Source: Flavobacteriales bacterium UBA1531
Lineage (GTDB): Bacteria > Bacteroidota > Bacteroidia > Flavobacteriales_D > Sanyastnellaceae
Assembly (NCBI GenBank): GCA_002323795.1
Contig: DCPZ01000058.1
Location: forward strand, 1-16,442
Reading direction: 5' to 3'
DNA: 16,442 nucleotides
In this document: positions 14,452-16,442 of the stretch, piece by piece
How positions within the stretch are numbered: position 1 is the first letter of the stretch
Layout: the number at the start of each line of letters is the position of its first letter
Program-made: the position numbers and the translations under genes
The notes under the pieces: generated by a model
Databases searched by the model: none
What the model was told of the DNA's origin: nothing
What the model saw: the letters and a program-made list of their open reading frames with translations, nothing else

Positions 14452-16442
14452 TTATTCGCAAGAGTAGCCGAATACAGAGAGGAATTGCAACAAGTCTGGC
14501 GTACCAATCGAACCATCGTCATTCAAGTCTCCAGGGCAATCGCTGCCTGTAGCAAACTCACATGATCCATCGTCCATATTGGCAGATGCATTGAAGTTTT
14601 CTGCATCTGCATAAGTGCAACCCAATGCAATAGCAGTCAAGCAATAGCCCTCTGCAGTCGAATTGAATGGATTGTATTCTGCATAGAATGGATCAGCACA
14701 ACCAGCGCACTGACCACAGCTATTGAAACATGCCCCTGATGTCATTGTATCTCCCGAGACCTCTATTACACGGTTCCCTTCGTTTCCGCAGTCACCAACG
14801 CTTTCGTCCGCTCCCCATTCATCACCATTGATGAATTTGTACTCGTAAGAACCAACTTGCAATTGAAGTACCACCTCATGCACGCCATATCCCACCAATG
14901 GGACAACAATCGCCGATGGATCCCAGCCCTGGAAGCTTCCTGCCAAATGCACTCCAGCATCGGCGACCACTTCGTTTGACATGTTGATGCGGAAAGAAAC
15001 CAAGTAGGTGCAACTTCCATCGTCAACGTTTGCTCCTTCCTCATAGTTCTGGGCTGAAGCGTCGGTACAACCATTGTAGTTGCAATCGCCCTCGTCTGTG
15101 GCGTTTTCATTGTAATTGTCAGCTGAATTGTCTTGGCATCCTACAACCTCTTGGCAATCCAGGACCGCGTCGCCATCAGTATCCGTGTAGTCACAAGCAA
15201 CACTCAAATCACAAAAATCTGTGAAGCCACAAGCCATTGGATCTCCACAACCTAGGTTAAAAGAACTCGCTGGAGCTAACCAGAGGAAACTGGCACCTAG
15301 GATCGGTACTGCCGTCATCCAAACTCCATCTGTTTCTGTTAGGATCGCAATTCCTCCCGTTGCAGGATTAACAAATCGCACAACATCACCGCAAAATGAA
15401 ATACTCGCTGCTGCCGCCAAGGGCTCGAGACTCGCTAGAAGCCCACCTGTCAAGTCGGTAATATTCATGTAATTCATGACGGCACCATCACCAGAACCCG
15501 GGAAGTTTCCGGACAAGGCAACATTGGGATTGACACTTCCATTGGCCTCACAATCAGCTGCAAACGCTTCATTCTCGGTTCCCGTTAAGGTTAAACCAAC
15601 CAACCAAGTCACATCCTCACCTAGTGAGATCGTTTCTGTCTCATTGAAATCACAAGAGCCATCATCCTGGTTTGCAGCGCCATTGTAGTTGCATGCAATT
15701 ACATTCATGCATCCTGCAACTACAAGGGAATTTCCATCGCAATCAAATCCGTCTTCCGCATATGTGCAACTTCCATCATCTGAAGTCGCCAAAGCATTGT
15801 AGTTGCAAGCTGAATCATCATTGCAACCTGGGCCTAAATCAACAGCGCCCAAGGCTACTGCCATTCGAGGAGCCAGATAATCTTGAATCTGATCAATCCA
15901 GAAAAGCGCTTCATCAGGACCCATCGTTGGGTTCAAAGTGAGCTGTGTAGCTGCGATGTTTGTACCCATAGCTGCATCCACTGCTGAAACGGCATCGAAA
16001 TTCCACCACTGCCATGGCGAAGAATCAAATGGCTCGGATGGAGCACCGTCGACGTAATTGTTCAAAATTGGAAACAATCCATCCATGCCCTCATTACCGA
16101 AAGCAACTGCAGGGTCATCAAGGCCAATTTCCGCGAAAACAGCGTTGTTATTGGTAGCATATCCATTGATCTCAGAATGGACCGCATAGGAACCTGAAGC
16201 CTCAATCACAGGATCTCCTGTGGTAGGAACAACTACAATCGAAGTGCCATAAGGAGCAAACGGATCATGAGGACAGTGAAAACTAACCATCGGCATGTCG
16301 CCTTCGTCAAGCCAATTCAAATCGCCCATGGCTCCGCCCATGTTCATGGAGAAACCAAACGAACTGGAATATTCGGCATGATTCGCCATGCAAAGTGGAG
16401 TGTCCGTGGTACCGTCAGGGTTTCCATGAATTGCTTCAATGA
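14452..16442 (-). CDS. Large secreted esterase-like protein with GCxD repeats and dockerin-like tail (5' partial)
   Basis: The frame is open to the right edge (17 codons beyond the ATG at 16389), so the N-terminus, including any signal peptide and nucleophile, is outside. Numbering from 16389: residues 1-90 look like the end of an alpha/beta-hydrolase domain (GGAMGDLNWLDEGD at 18-31, MVSFHCPHDPFAPY at 34-47, with Asp42 and His71 as possible triad members). Six Cys-rich repeats of about 21 residues follow the pattern GCxD..A.NYN..A..DDGSC, at 188, 226, 417, 440, 563 and 590. Between them lie an unrecognised beta-rich domain (250-381), a Ca-binding-like DTDGDAVLDCQEV (403-415) and a CBM48/E-set-like domain (464-545, HLAGSFQGWDP, YEYKFINGDEWG). 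The end, CPGDLNDDGSIGTPDLLQFL (618-637), is dockerin-like. Likely a surface or secreted enzyme; no T9SS CTD is seen. Confidence 0.85.
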   Translation of the reverse strand, partial: IEAIHGNPDGTTDTPLCMANHAEYSSSFGFSMNMGGAMGDLNWLDEGDMPMVSFHCPHDPFAPYGTSIVVVPTTGDPVIEASGSYAVHSEINGYATNNNAVFAEIGLDDPAVAFGNEGMDGLFPILNNYVDGAPSEPFDSSPWQWWNFDAVSAVDAAMGTNIAATQLTLNPTMGPDEALFWIDQIQDYLAPRMAVALGAVDLGPGCNDDSACNYNALATSDDGSCTYAEDGFDCDGNSLVVAGCMNVIACNYNGAANQDDGSCDFNETETISLGEDVTWLVGLTLTGTENEAFAADCEANGSVNPNVALSGNFPGSGDGAVMNYMNITDLTGGLLASLEPLAAAASISFCGDVVRFVNPATGGIAILTETDGVWMTAVPILGASFLWLAPASSFNLGCGDPMACGFTDFCDLSVACDYTDTDGDAVLDCQEVVGCQDNSADNYNENATDEGDCNYNGCTDASAQNYEEGANVDDGSCTYLVSFRINMSNEVVADAGVHLAGSFQGWDPSAIVVPLVGYGVHEVVLQLQVGSYEYKFINGDEWGADESVGDCGNEGNRVIEVSGDTMTSGACFNSCGQCAGCADPFYAEYNPFNSTAEGYCLTAIALGCTYADAENFNASANMDDGSCEFATGSDCPGDLNDDGSIGTPDLLQFLSVFGYSCE
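14560..15828 (-). repeat. Six protein-level GCxD...NYN...DDGSC repeats
   Basis: Six coding repeats of about 60-63 bp lie at 15766-15828, 15652-15714, 15082-15141, 15010-15072, 14641-14703 and 14560-14622, each encoding a segment that starts GC, has an NYN-like centre and ends in DDGSC or a variant. The fifth (GCADPF...GYC) is the most diverged. The spacing is irregular and other domains lie between them, so these are protein modules and not a DNA tandem array. Confidence 0.8.

Noticed and set aside
14560..15828. DNA repeat array or CRISPR-like array
   Set aside because: The similarity is at protein level (GCxD...DDGSC), spacing is irregular and the units are diverged in DNA.

Overview
The window looks like chromosomal DNA of a Bacteroidota bacterium, most likely a marine or aquatic member of the Flavobacteriales. 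The evidence is: a DUF1573 protein, a TlpA-like protein with an extended N-terminal region, a secreted protein with GCxD...NYN...DDGSC repeats and a dockerin-like tail, a Lacal_2735-type small protein, TAnnTTTG-like -7 boxes, and starts that lack clear Shine-Dalgarno sequences. Base composition is near-balanced and looks even throughout. I saw no insertion sequence, integrase, CRISPR array, rRNA or tRNA.

Layout from left to right. (1) A TlpA/ResA-like thioredoxin protein on + (1-1322) is cut by the left edge. (2) The polyphosphate pair ppk1-ppx lies on - (4333-1348). (3) A 2-Cys peroxiredoxin on + (4404-4973) is divergent from ppk1. (4) A long co-directional run on - goes from valS (start 13725) down to 4980: valS, a 57-aa Lacal_2735-like protein, an SDR, a flavin-reductase-like split-barrel protein, an alpha/beta hydrolase, a DUF2256 zinc-ribbon miniprotein, an iron-sulfur (6-4)-type photolyase, a DASH cryptochrome and a 152-aa protein I do not recognise. 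Neighbours overlap or are at most 48 bp apart. (5) A DUF1573 protein on - (14282-13839) has its own promoter candidate and a strong terminator. (6) A large secreted esterase-like repeat protein on - is cut by the right edge and also ends in a strong terminator.

How the genes fit together. The core of the window is a light and DNA-repair cluster. Two photolyase-family flavoproteins of different classes sit back to back and are translationally coupled (8-, 1- and 4-nt overlaps) with DUF2256 before them and the unknown protein after them. The SDR, flavin-reductase-like and hydrolase genes upstream could serve flavin or redox chemistry, but that is inference from position. The ppk1-ppx pair makes and degrades polyphosphate, and the peroxiredoxin removes peroxides, so much of the window concerns stress tolerance.

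Two small genes not obvious from long reading frames were recovered: DUF2256 (8327-8485), which also shows that the photolyase starts at 8334 and not at 8451, and the Lacal_2735-like gene (10885-11058). The most unusual points are an SDR without its catalytic tyrosine, a hydrolase with SxSxG in place of GxSxG, a peroxiredoxin that ends just after its resolving cysteine, the unidentified protein coupled to the DASH cryptochrome, and two symmetrical DNA elements flanking the DUF1573 gene.
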